DNA from: Bacteroides clarus YIT 12056
Lineage (GTDB): Bacteria; Bacteroidota; Bacteroidia; Bacteroidales; Bacteroidaceae
DNA: 64,000 bases
NCBI RefSeq assembly: GCF_900129655.1
Contig: NZ_FQWK01000008.1
Location: forward strand, 86,959 to 150,958
Direction of reading: 5' to 3'
A program made the translations under genes and the position numbers. The notes under the pieces were generated by a model that worked only from the letters and a program-made list of their open reading frames with translations, was not told the DNA's origin and ran no database searches. Positions 28,475 through 37,646 of this stretch are shown one piece after another; the first letter of the stretch is position 1, and each line of letters begins with the position of its first letter.

Positions 28475-28503
28475 ATAATAAGTTTATTATTGTTCGATGA
28501 ACA
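28475..28503. promoter_or_regulatory. two adjacent palindromes, possible operator
   Basis: ATAATAA-GT-TTATTAT (28475-28490) and TGTTC-GAT-GAACA (28491-28503) abut each other between the divergent promoters of the kinase operon and the hybrid regulator. The second is the more protein-site-like because it is not simple AT sequence. Confidence 0.4.
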
Positions 28504-28578
28504 TCCAAAAATATACATTTAAGCAGACATAACCGCAAAATCCAAATAATAAATGAGAATCTTTGTATAAAATATTCT

Positions 28579-28586
28579 TATATTTG
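28579..28586 (+). promoter_or_regulatory. -7 box of the hybrid regulator gene
   Basis: TATATTTG, 27 nt before the GTG start at 28614. Confidence 0.5.
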
Positions 28587-28613
28587 TGACTGAAACCTTA
28601 AAAACAACTCAAC

Positions 28614-31600
28614 GTGCAGAAGCTTATCATCAGATTATTCTTCATTTTAGCGAGCGCGGCTTTCGCAAATGTACATGGGCAGAACATCACCTTCAATCAT
28701 CTTACCACCGACGACGGACTATCGCAGTTCTCTGTAAACAGCCTGTATGTCGATGAAAACGGAATTTTATGGATTGGTACGCGCGAAGGGTTGAACCGCT
28801 ACAACGGAGAAGATATAAAAACCTACAAGCTACGGAAGAATGACCCCAACAGCCTTTTCTGTAATACGGTATCGCGCATTGTAGGCAATCACAACGAAAG
28901 AATCTATCTGCTCTGCACCGAGGGGGTGGCCGAATTCAACCTTTCCACCCAGAAATTCACAACTTTGCTGCAAGGTAATATCAGCAGCATTTACTACAAT
29001 AACGGCCTTTTCATCGGTAAGAAAAATGAAGTCTACCGCTATAACGAGGAGACGGGCAATTTCGACCTTTACTATCAATTGCCCGGCGAAAACCTGGAAA
29101 TCATTTGCATGCACATCTATAAAGGTTACTTATGGATGGGCACTACCACCAACGGCGTGTATCGCTTGGACATAGATAAAAAAGAACTGACACACCCCAT
29201 TAAAAAAGGGAATATCACCAGTTTCTATCGCGACAGCGAAGGAGAACTCTGGATTGGCAGCTGGGAGGAAGGATTGTTCCATGTAAAAACAGACGGGAAA
29301 ATCGAGAACTTCAGGTACGACGCCAAGAATCCGCACAGCCTTTCTTCCAACTTCGTACGAGCTTGTTGTGAGGACAATCTGGGCAATATATGGATAGGTA
29401 CTTTCAACGGGCTGAACCGCTACAACAAGAGTACCGGATTATTCCAGAACCATACCGCCAATGACATACAGACCGATGGCCTCACCCACTCTTCCATCTG
29501 GTGCATCGTAAAGGATAATCAAGGTACGCTCTGGCTGGGAACTTACTTCGGCGGTGTAAACTACTTCAATCCGGAATATGAAATCTACACCCGCTACTCT
29601 TATTCCTCCAACGAAAAGAAAGGGTTGAGCAATCCGGTTGTAGGACGTACCATCGAAGATAAAAACGGTAATCTGTGGATAGGTACCGAGGGCGGCGGAC
29701 TGAATTATTACAACCGCCGCACGCGCGAATTCAAATGGTACCGCCCTCAGGAAGGGCGCAACAGCATTTCGCATAATAATGTGAAAGCGCTTTATTATGA
29801 CGCCGATAAAGAAATTATATGGATAGGTACTCATCTGGGCGGTCTTAACAAACTGGATATACGTTCAGGACATTTTACCCATTACCGCATGGAAGGGAAC
29901 AACCCGCAATCACTCCCGTCGGATATTATCCGCGACATCACCCCCTACAAAGACCTTCTGATTATTGCCACGCAAAACGGCGTATGCCTCTTTAACCCCG
30001 CCAACGGGCAATGCCGGCAACTGTTTAAAGACAGTAAAGAGGGAAAATCCATTAAAATGGTAGCGGATGTCGTATTCGACTCGGAAGGTACATTATGGAT
30101 TGCCGCCACCGGAGAGGGAGTATTCAGCTATCGTTTCGATACCCGCAAACTGACGAACTACCGTCATGATGCCGCCAATCCGAACAGCCTCAGCAATAAT
30201 AACGTGAACAACATAACACAAGACAGCAAAGGAAACCTATGGTTTTCCACCTCCGGTAGCGGCCTCGATTTATACCGTCCTGAAACCAATGACTTCGAGA
30301 ATTTCGACAAAGGGAAAAACGGCCTGGCCAGCGACTGTATCTATGAAACGCAGGAATCTCCCACCAGCGGTAAATTGCTGCTCATCACAAACGAAGGTTT
30401 TTCCATCTTTGATTACCGGAATAAAGATTTTAACAATTACAGCGCCGAGAACGGCTTCCCGCTGACAGCCGTCAATGAGAACGCGCTCTGCGTAACCCGT
30501 GACGGTGAGATTTTTCTGGGTGGTGTACAGGGTATGATTTCTTTCCATGAAATGGAGCTGAACTTCACCCCGAAACCCTATAAGATTATCCTCTCACGCC
30601 TCATCGTCAACGGGCAGGAAATCCATGTAGGAGACGAAACCGGTATCCTGCAACGCTCCTTGTGCCATACCGAAGAGATAACTCTCGATGCAAACCAGAC
30701 CATGTTCAGCATAGAGTTCGCCACATCCAATTACATTCCGGCCAACAAAGACGATATTATTTACAAACTGGAAGGTTTCTCCAATGAATGGACAAGCACG
30801 CGCGGACTGCATACCATTACTTACACCAACTTGAATGCGGGCACCTACAAACTGCTCATTAAACCGGAAGGAAAAGATGAAAGCCTTTGTCCGCAAGTAC
30901 CGCTTATCATCCATGTATTACCGCCATACTATAAAACAACGCTCGCCTACTTTATATATTTTATCATAACGGGAGTGGTTTTATGGTATTCGGTGCGCGC
31001 CTACAAGTCGAGAATCAAACTGCGTGAGTCTTTGAAATACGAACAGAAGCATATTCAGGATGTAGAAGCGCTGAACCAGTCCAAATTGCGCTTCTTCACC
31101 AACATCTCGCATGAGTTCCGCACTCCGCTGACTCTTATCGTGGCTCAAGTGGAGACTTTGCTGCAATTACAGAACTTCACCCCCGCTATCTATAATAAGA
31201 TATTGGGTATCTATAAGAACAGTATCCAGCTACGTGAGCTAATCACCGAATTACTCGATTTCCGCAAGCAGGAACAAGGGCATATGAAAATTAAAGTCGG
31301 CCCGCACAATATCGTGAATTTCTTGTATGAAAACTATTTACTGTTCCTTGAATATGCCAGCGCAAAGCAAATTAACTTCAATTTCGAGAAAGGAACCGAT
31401 GAACTGGAAGTGTGGTACGACCAAAAGCAGATGCAGAAAGTCATCAATAACCTCTTATCCAACGCCATCAAGCATACGGAAGCGGAAGATACCATTACGC
31501 TCAGCGTGAAGAAAGAAGAGAACAACGTCGTAATCCGCGTGAAAGATACGGGAAGCGGTATCGATGCCAAGGAAATCGATAAGATATTCGACCGTTTTTA

Positions 31601-32684
31601 TCAGATAGACCCGATTAACTCCACCGATGCCGGCAAGAGCGGTACAGGTATAGGACTGGCCTTGACCAAAGGTATTGTGGAATTACATCATGGTACTATT
31701 CGTGTGGAAAGCGAGCTGGGTAAGGGCACGAGTTTCATCGTTACACTTCGCTTAGGCAATGAGCTCTTTACGGAAGAACAAATCAGCCGGAACCCGGATT
31801 GTGTGCGTCAGATTGAAATTCCCAAGCCGGAAACAGATGCCTTCCTGAAAACAGAACTGGAAGAAAATGCGCCCATCACACGCATTCCGGATGCCAAAAT
31901 GTTGATTGTAGAAGACAATGAGTCCATTCGCGAGATGCTCGCCAATATCTTTAAGCCATTCTACCAGATATTGACGGCCGCCAACGGAGAAGAAGGCTGG
32001 CAACTGGTACGCAGTGAGATGCCTTGCATTGTGGTGAGCGATGTGGTTATGCCCAAAATGTCGGGAACAGAGTTGTGCAAGCTCATAAAGAGCGATTTTA
32101 ACACCTGTCACATCCCTGTGGTATTGCTCACCGCACGTACCGCCGTCGAGTTGAATATCGAGGGCTTGCGTATCGGCGCGGACGATTATATCACCAAACC
32201 GTTCCACACGAACTTACTGATATCCCGTTGCAACAATCTGGTGAACTCCCGCATCCTCTTGCAGGAAAAGTTCAGCAAACAGCCGCAAACAGCCGCACAA
32301 ATGCTTGCCACCAATCCGATTGACAAAGACATTCTGGACCGTGCCATGGCTATCATCGAGCAGCATCTGGACGATACGGAATTTAATGTCAACGTCTTTG
32401 CCAGGGAAATGGCTATGGCGCGCACCAATTTGTTCACCAAGCTAAAAGCGATTACAGGACAGACCCCGAACGACTTTATACTGACTATCCGCTTGAAAAA
32501 AGGCGCTCTGATGCTGCGCAACAATCCCGAGCTGAACATTACGGAAATTTCCGATAAGATAGGATTCAGTTCCTCACGCTACTTCAGTAAGTGCTTTAAG
32601 GACATCTATCATGTCAGTCCGCTGGCTTATCGTAAGGGGGAAGAATCCGATAAAGACGAGGAAGAAGTAACAAGCGGAAGGTAA
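28614..32684 (+). CDS. hybrid two-component system regulator (HTCS)
   Basis: One-polypeptide sensor kinase, response regulator and transcription factor of polysaccharide utilisation loci. In order: signal peptide; two periplasmic beta-propellers built of reg_prop repeats (ILWIGTREGLNRYN, LWIGTEGGGLNYYN and others); a Y_Y_Y domain; a transmembrane helix near residues 775-795; histidine kinase with His833 in FFTNISHEFRTPL and an ATPase domain (DTGSGI, GTGIGLALTKG); a receiver domain with Asp1143 in VVSDVVMPKMSG; and an AraC-type helix-turn-helix at the C-terminus. The start is GTG. It sits upstream of sulfatase-susCD in the order I recall for the B. thetaiotaomicron chondroitin/hyaluronan locus, so its ligand is probably an unsaturated glycosaminoglycan disaccharide. 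1356 residues. Confidence 0.95.
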   Translation: MQKLIIRLFFILASAAFANVHGQNITFNHLTTDDGLSQFSVNSLYVDENGILWIGTREGLNRYNGEDIKTYKLRKNDPNSLFCNTVSRIVGNHNERIYLLCTEGVAEFNLSTQKFTTLLQGNISSIYYNNGLFIGKKNEVYRYNEETGNFDLYYQLPGENLEIICMHIYKGYLWMGTTTNGVYRLDIDKKELTHPIKKGNITSFYRDSEGELWIGSWEEGLFHVKTDGKIENFRYDAKNPHSLSSNFVRACCEDNLGNIWIGTFNGLNRYNKSTGLFQNHTANDIQTDGLTHSSIWCIVKDNQGTLWLGTYFGGVNYFNPEYEIYTRYSYSSNEKKGLSNPVVGRTIEDKNGNLWIGTEGGGLNYYNRRTREFKWYRPQEGRNSISHNNVKALYYDADKEIIWIGTHLGGLNKLDIRSGHFTHYRMEGNNPQSLPSDIIRDITPYKDLLIIATQNGVCLFNPANGQCRQLFKDSKEGKSIKMVADVVFDSEGTLWIAATGEGVFSYRFDTRKLTNYRHDAANPNSLSNNNVNNITQDSKGNLWFSTSGSGLDLYRPETNDFENFDKGKNGLASDCIYETQESPTSGKLLLITNEGFSIFDYRNKDFNNYSAENGFPLTAVNENALCVTRDGEIFLGGVQGMISFHEMELNFTPKPYKIILSRLIVNGQEIHVGDETGILQRSLCHTEEITLDANQTMFSIEFATSNYIPANKDDIIYKLEGFSNEWTSTRGLHTITYTNLNAGTYKLLIKPEGKDESLCPQVPLIIHVLPPYYKTTLAYFIYFIITGVVLWYSVRAYKSRIKLRESLKYEQKHIQDVEALNQSKLRFFTNISHEFRTPLTLIVAQVETLLQLQNFTPAIYNKILGIYKNSIQLRELITELLDFRKQEQGHMKIKVGPHNIVNFLYENYLLFLEYASAKQINFNFEKGTDELEVWYDQKQMQKVINNLLSNAIKHTEAEDTITLSVKKEENNVVIRVKDTGSGIDAKEIDKIFDRFYQIDPINSTDAGKSGTGIGLALTKGIVELHHGTIRVESELGKGTSFIVTLRLGNELFTEEQISRNPDCVRQIEIPKPETDAFLKTELEENAPITRIPDAKMLIVEDNESIREMLANIFKPFYQILTAANGEEGWQLVRSEMPCIVVSDVVMPKMSGTELCKLIKSDFNTCHIPVVLLTARTAVELNIEGLRIGADDYITKPFHTNLLISRCNNLVNSRILLQEKFSKQPQTAAQMLATNPIDKDILDRAMAIIEQHLDDTEFNVNVFAREMAMARTNLFTKLKAITGQTPNDFILTIRLKKGALMLRNNPELNITEISDKIGFSSSRYFSKCFKDIYHVSPLAYRKGEESDKDEEEVTSGR

Positions 32685-32711
32685 GAAGCGTATCTTTTTG
32701 TACTTTTTATG

Positions 32712-32749
32712 CTTCCGTGTGTACTCCTTTATACACACAGACCGGAAGA
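32712..32749 (+). terminator. hairpin after the hybrid regulator gene
   Basis: CTTCCG / CGGAAG outer arms and TGTGTA / TACACA inner arms form an interrupted stem in the 112-bp gap before the sulfatase gene. No T-run follows, so it may be a weak terminator or simply a leader structure. Confidence 0.35.
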
Positions 32750-32756
32750 TAGCGCA

Positions 32757-32764
32757 TATCTTTG
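32757..32764 (+). promoter_or_regulatory. -7 box of the sulfatase gene
   Basis: TATCTTTG, 32 nt before the ATG at 32797, suggesting that the sulfatase-susCD genes are transcribed separately from the regulator. Confidence 0.5.
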
Positions 32765-32796
32765 GACACAGAATCAAACTTTAAAGTCCAAAGGCT

Positions 32797-34356
32797 ATGA
32801 AACATTTATCTAATCTTTTACCGTATCTTCCAAGTACGGTCCTTCTGATAGGATGCGGCAGCCCATCCAAACAGGAGGCGAAGAACGACCAACCCCAAAA
32901 GCCTAATGTTATCTATCTTATCGCTGACGACTTAGGCATCGGCGACCTTAGCTGTTATGGCGCCACTAAAGTTAGTACTCCGAATATCGACCGCCTTGCC
33001 GGTCAAGGCATGCAGTTTACCAATGCGTATGCCACCTCTTCCACAAGTACCCCCTCACGCTTCGGACTGCTGACAGGCATGTATCCCTGGAGACAGGAAA
33101 ATACAGGTATTGCCCCCGGTAACTCCGAACTGATTATCGATACAGCCTGTGTCACAATGGCCGACATGTTCAAAGAAGAAGGCTACTACACCGGAGCCGT
33201 AGGCAAATGGCACTTGGGATTAGGTCCTAAGGGCGGAACGGATTTCAACCATGAAATCAAGCCGAACACGCAGGATATCGGCTTCAACTATGAGTTCATC
33301 ATCCCGGCTACGGTAGACCGGGTTCCCTGTGTTTTTGTAGAAAACGCGCATGTTGTAGGACTTGACCCCAAAGATCCCATCACCGTCAATTATGACCATA
33401 AAGTAGGCGACTGGCCCACCGGACTTGAAAACCCCGAATTGGCAAAGATGAAGCCCAGTCAGGGACATAATAACACCATTGTCAACGGTATCCCCCGCAT
33501 TGGCTGGATGACCGGTGGAAAATCCGCTCTTTGGGTGGATGAGGATATTGCGGATGTCATTACCGGTAAAGCAAAAGATTTCATCGTTTCACATAAAAAC
33601 GAACCGTTCTTCCTGTATATGGGCACGCAGGATGTGCACGTTCCCCGCGTTCCTCATCCGCGTTTTGCCGGAAAGAGCGGCTTAGGTCCGCGCGGTGACG
33701 TTATTCTGCAACTGGATTGGACTGTCGGAGAAATTATGCATACCCTCGACAGCCTGAATATTGCCGACAATACAATCTTCGTATTATGCAGCGACAATGG
33801 CCCTGTCATCGACGACGGCTATCAAGACCAAGCCTTTGAGCTCCTGAACGGACATACCCCCATGAAGCATTATCGCGGCGGCAAGTACAGCGCGTTCGAT
33901 GCCGGAACCCGTATTCCGTTTATCGTCCGCTGGCCGAATGGAATCAAACCAGGCAAACAACAAGCGCTATTCTCCATGATTGATGTGTATGCCTCATTCG
34001 CAGCCCTGTTAAATCATGAACTTCCCGCAGGTGTAGCTCCCGACAGCCGTGACCAGCTAAACAACTTCCTCGGCACAGATACCATCGGATGTGACTATGT
34101 GGTACAACAAAACCTGAATAATACCCTATCCATCATTCAAAATAATTGGAAGTACATCGAGCCAAGCGATAAACCCGCTTTGGAATATTGGACAAAAATG
34201 GAAATGGGGAATAGTCCTAAGCCTCAGCTCTATAATCTATCTACCGATCCTTCAGAAAAGGAGAATATAGCCGAAGCTCATCCGGATAAGGTGAAAGAAC
34301 TGTCCGCTTTGTTGAATGAAGTAAAAGGTGCGAAGGAACAGCAGGACAGCAAATAA
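32797..34356 (+). CDS. Ser-type sulfatase (S1), probable GalNAc-6-sulfatase-like, lipoprotein
   Basis: Formylglycine-dependent sulfatase. The maturation motif S-x-P-x-R is Ser84-Thr-Pro-Ser-Arg88, so it is of the Ser type. The metal-binding pair is in LIADDLGIGD and the second site in CSDNGPV; GKWHLGLG supplies the conserved Lys and His. Lipobox LIGC (Cys20) predicts a lipoprotein. 519 residues. The stretch RFGLLTGMYPWRQ with the HTCS-sulfatase-susC-susD order resembles the N-acetylgalactosamine-6-sulfatase of the B. thetaiotaomicron chondroitin locus as I remember it. The exact position cleaved is inference. It is 171 bp before susC. Confidence 0.87.
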   Translation: MKHLSNLLPYLPSTVLLIGCGSPSKQEAKNDQPQKPNVIYLIADDLGIGDLSCYGATKVSTPNIDRLAGQGMQFTNAYATSSTSTPSRFGLLTGMYPWRQENTGIAPGNSELIIDTACVTMADMFKEEGYYTGAVGKWHLGLGPKGGTDFNHEIKPNTQDIGFNYEFIIPATVDRVPCVFVENAHVVGLDPKDPITVNYDHKVGDWPTGLENPELAKMKPSQGHNNTIVNGIPRIGWMTGGKSALWVDEDIADVITGKAKDFIVSHKNEPFFLYMGTQDVHVPRVPHPRFAGKSGLGPRGDVILQLDWTVGEIMHTLDSLNIADNTIFVLCSDNGPVIDDGYQDQAFELLNGHTPMKHYRGGKYSAFDAGTRIPFIVRWPNGIKPGKQQALFSMIDVYASFAALLNHELPAGVAPDSRDQLNNFLGTDTIGCDYVVQQNLNNTLSIIQNNWKYIEPSDKPALEYWTKMEMGNSPKPQLYNLSTDPSEKENIAEAHPDKVKELSALLNEVKGAKEQQDSK

Positions 34357-34440
34357 CAGGAATTCAATCTGTCCGTAGATAATGTACGAAATCAGATTAT
34401 TTGCGGACAATTAGTGAATGTTTTCGCCTCGAATACTCTA

Positions 34441-34448
34441 TATATTTG
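34441..34448 (+). promoter_or_regulatory. -7 box of susC (first locus)
   Basis: TATATTTG, 79 nt before the ATG at 34528. It is bracketed by a 7-bp inverted repeat (CTCGAAT 34428-34434, ATTCGAG 34468-34474). A 13-bp imperfect hairpin (34371-34383 with 34396-34408, 11 of 13 paired) separates it from the sulfatase gene. Confidence 0.5.
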
Positions 34449-34527
34449 CGAGGTGATTTTCACTTTGATTCGAGTAAATCCAACTAAAAAAACAACCTTT
34501 TTTCAATAACCAATTAAATTAATATTT

Positions 34528-37500
34528 ATGAAACAGAAATCTAAGCTACTAAAGACATTAGGTATTATGTTACTTTTTGTATTATTTGCCACCCAAGCAA
34601 ATGCGCAAAATATTACAGTAACAGGTACAGTAAGTGACAATCTGGGCCCGGTCATCGGCGCCTCTATACAAGTGGAAGGAACCAGCAACGGATGTATCAC
34701 GGACATTGACGGTAATTATAGCTTACCCAATGTTCCTTCCAACGCAACTCTGGTATTTTCGTACATCGGTTATCAGACACAAAAAGTGGCAGTAGCCGGA
34801 AAAACAAAAATCAATGTAAAACTGAGTGAAGACAGCCAATTACTGCAGGAAGTTGTAGTAGTAGGTTACGGCGTTCAGCGCAAGAGCGACTTGACAGGCG
34901 CGGTAGCTTCCGTGAAAACTGCAGATGCGTTAAAGAGTACTCCGACAGGTAACGTATCCGATGCCCTCCAAGGACGTATGGCCGGTGTGTCTGTTCTCTC
35001 CGGTTCCGGTGACCCGAGCGGTGACAATACAATCCGTGTCCGTGGTATTAACTCTATTACCGCAGAAACCGGTCCGCTGGTTGTTATCGACGGTTTCATC
35101 GGTGGTTCCCTTCAATCATTGAATCCTGCGGATATTGCTTCCATAGAAGTATTGAAGGATGCTTCCGCAACAGCTGTTTATGGTTCGCGCGGTGCCAACG
35201 GTGTTATTTTAGTAACCACCAAAAATCCTGAAAAAGATAAACTGACCGTATCTTTCAATGCATTCGCCAATATCAAAACCGTTGCCAAATATCCGGACAA
35301 CTTATCTCCCTATGAATATGCCAACTTAGTAAATGATTACGGAAAAGAATATTTCGGTAAGGGAGATAATTATTATTACAGTCCGGAACAACTTGCGGCT
35401 TTCAAGTCCGGAAAAGCAGGCTTTGACTACTCGAAAGAAATATTCCGCAGTCCTGCCGTTACTCAAAACTATGAACTTTCTATTGCCGGCGGTGGTGAAA
35501 AAACAACATTTCTCGCCTCTCTCCGTTACCAAGACGATCAAGGTATCATTAAAGAATCAAGCAGCCAAATCTATAGCTGGCGTTTAAAAGTAGATACCAA
35601 AATTAAGAAATGGTTGAAAGCGGGTTTGAATATGTATGGTCACTACCGCGAAACAAGCAAGCCCCGTATCAGTGAATATGATGGATTGATACAACAAAGT
35701 ATGTATTTTCCAAGTACCATCGAACCTAAAAATGAAGAGGGAGAATATAACAACAACTTCTTTGATGGCGGTAAAGCATATAATCCGATGGGGTACATAT
35801 GGGAAGCCGACAATTCCAACAAAACTATAAATAACCGCATACAAGGCTATGTTCATTTTGACATTATAGATGGCTTGAGCTTCCGTTCTCAATTGGGTGT
35901 ACTCTTCGACAACAGACTGAACACATCAGTAGAAAACGAACAAGGCTATTATTCTTACAAGAATAGTCTGACGCAAGGACAGGCACGCAGTTACTGGAAT
36001 ACTTCATGGTTAAACACCAACACGCTAAGCTATGTAAAAGAGTTTAATGAAAACCATCGTATCAACGCTACGGCGGTATTTGAACAATCGTATGATAACA
36101 ACTACAACCACACCGGTACAGCCTACAATTTAGACTATATCGATATGATTGGCATCAACAATCTGGCATGGTCCGCATCAGATTTGGCAGCTATTGCATC
36201 CGACCGTACAATCAACACCTTGATGTCCGGTATGTTGCGCGTCAACTATGTATTCATGAACCGTTACATGCTTACCGCCTCTATCCGCGCCGACGGTTCT
36301 TCACGCTTGAAAGACAAGTGGAGTTATTTCCCCTCTGCCGCATTGGCTTGGGATTTAAAACAAGAAAGCTTCTTGAAAGACAATAGTTTTATCGACCAAT
36401 TGAAACTTCGTTTAGGCTATGGTTCTGTAGGAAACCAGGCGGTAGAAGCGTACCGTATCTATTCCAAAATGGCTCCGGTGACTGTAACAAATGCAAGTGG
36501 AAACTCTGCCACAGCTTATAAAATAGACCGTCCGGCCGCTTCTTTCCTCAAATGGGAACGTAACGACCAATTCAATGTAGGAGTTGATTTCGGAATCCTC
36601 AACGGCCGCATACGCTTAACCGCAGATTGGTACAGCAAATTATCCAAAGATATTCTGCTGGAAGTAGCGCGTCCTTCTCACATGGGTTATACTTCTATTC
36701 TTGACAACGCGGGAGAAATCAAAAACACCGGTGTTGAATTTACAATCAGTGCAGATCCGTTTACCGGTAAAGAATTCAATTGGCACACTGACTTAACTTT
36801 GTCTCACAACAAAGGTACATTCAATAAGATTCCGACAGCCAACCACCGCCAACAACAAGCCGGAAACTATCAAAACCAGATATTCCAGATGATTGAGGGA
36901 GAAAAACTAGGTTCGTTCTGGGGCTATACATTCGCAGGTATATGGCAGGAAGATGAAGTAAACGCTCCTTTCGTAGACGCCAACGGACAAACAAACGGTA
37001 AGACCAACGGTGAAGTTTATAAAGTAAAACCGGGTAACTCCAAATATGTAGACATCAACAAAGACGGAGTTTACAACGACGCAGACCAAGGAATTATAGG
37101 TTGCGGACAACCGACCTTTAACTGGGGTTGGAACAATACGTTCAATTATAAGAACTTTGACTTCTCGTTCTTCGTTGTAGGTTTCCACGGATTCGATATT
37201 TATAATGCCACTCACCAAATGGGATATAACTTAATTAAGAGCCAACAAGTAGCCGGGGTAACGCCTATGCGCGAATTATTGAATCGTTGGACACCTACCA
37301 ATACCAACACCAACATACCGGGTTTCGTCAACGGCGGAACAGAAAATAAAGATTTCTTCAGCACACGCTTTGTTGAAAACGGCAGTTTCATCAAAATGAA
37401 AAGTATCACTTTGGGTTATACTCTCCCGGAAACAGCTTGCCGTGCATTAGGTATCACAAACCTGCGTGTATATGCTTCCGTACAAAACCCATTCCATATT

Positions 37501-37620
37501 ACCAATTACTCAGGACTGGATCCGGAAGCTACTATGGGCAGTCCTTTGGTACAAGGTGTCGATTGGGGTTCCTATCCTAACAGCCGTAACTATTTGATCG
37601 GTCTGAATTTCTCATTCTAA
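34528..37620 (+). CDS. SusC/RagA-type TonB-dependent transporter (glycosaminoglycan locus)
   Basis: Outer-membrane importer of oligosaccharides. After a signal peptide ending in ANAQN comes a carboxypeptidase-regulatory-like domain (GPVIGASIQVEGTSNGCITDIDGNY). Next is the SusC TonB-box region QEVVVVGYGVQRKSDLTGAV, the plug with VLKDASATAVYGSRGANGVILVTT, and a 22-strand barrel ending in LIGLNFSF. Length 1030 residues, normal. Its stop codon overlaps a potential start of the susD frame (TAATG). Substrate, by neighbours, is chondroitin or hyaluronan fragments. Confidence 0.95.
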   Translation: MKQKSKLLKTLGIMLLFVLFATQANAQNITVTGTVSDNLGPVIGASIQVEGTSNGCITDIDGNYSLPNVPSNATLVFSYIGYQTQKVAVAGKTKINVKLSEDSQLLQEVVVVGYGVQRKSDLTGAVASVKTADALKSTPTGNVSDALQGRMAGVSVLSGSGDPSGDNTIRVRGINSITAETGPLVVIDGFIGGSLQSLNPADIASIEVLKDASATAVYGSRGANGVILVTTKNPEKDKLTVSFNAFANIKTVAKYPDNLSPYEYANLVNDYGKEYFGKGDNYYYSPEQLAAFKSGKAGFDYSKEIFRSPAVTQNYELSIAGGGEKTTFLASLRYQDDQGIIKESSSQIYSWRLKVDTKIKKWLKAGLNMYGHYRETSKPRISEYDGLIQQSMYFPSTIEPKNEEGEYNNNFFDGGKAYNPMGYIWEADNSNKTINNRIQGYVHFDIIDGLSFRSQLGVLFDNRLNTSVENEQGYYSYKNSLTQGQARSYWNTSWLNTNTLSYVKEFNENHRINATAVFEQSYDNNYNHTGTAYNLDYIDMIGINNLAWSASDLAAIASDRTINTLMSGMLRVNYVFMNRYMLTASIRADGSSRLKDKWSYFPSAALAWDLKQESFLKDNSFIDQLKLRLGYGSVGNQAVEAYRIYSKMAPVTVTNASGNSATAYKIDRPAASFLKWERNDQFNVGVDFGILNGRIRLTADWYSKLSKDILLEVARPSHMGYTSILDNAGEIKNTGVEFTISADPFTGKEFNWHTDLTLSHNKGTFNKIPTANHRQQQAGNYQNQIFQMIEGEKLGSFWGYTFAGIWQEDEVNAPFVDANGQTNGKTNGEVYKVKPGNSKYVDINKDGVYNDADQGIIGCGQPTFNWGWNNTFNYKNFDFSFFVVGFHGFDIYNATHQMGYNLIKSQQVAGVTPMRELLNRWTPTNTNTNIPGFVNGGTENKDFFSTRFVENGSFIKMKSITLGYTLPETACRALGITNLRVYASVQNPFHITNYSGLDPEATMGSPLVQGVDWGSYPNSRNYLIGLNFSF

Positions 37621-37646
37621 TGATTAACCTACTAAATAAGACTAAT

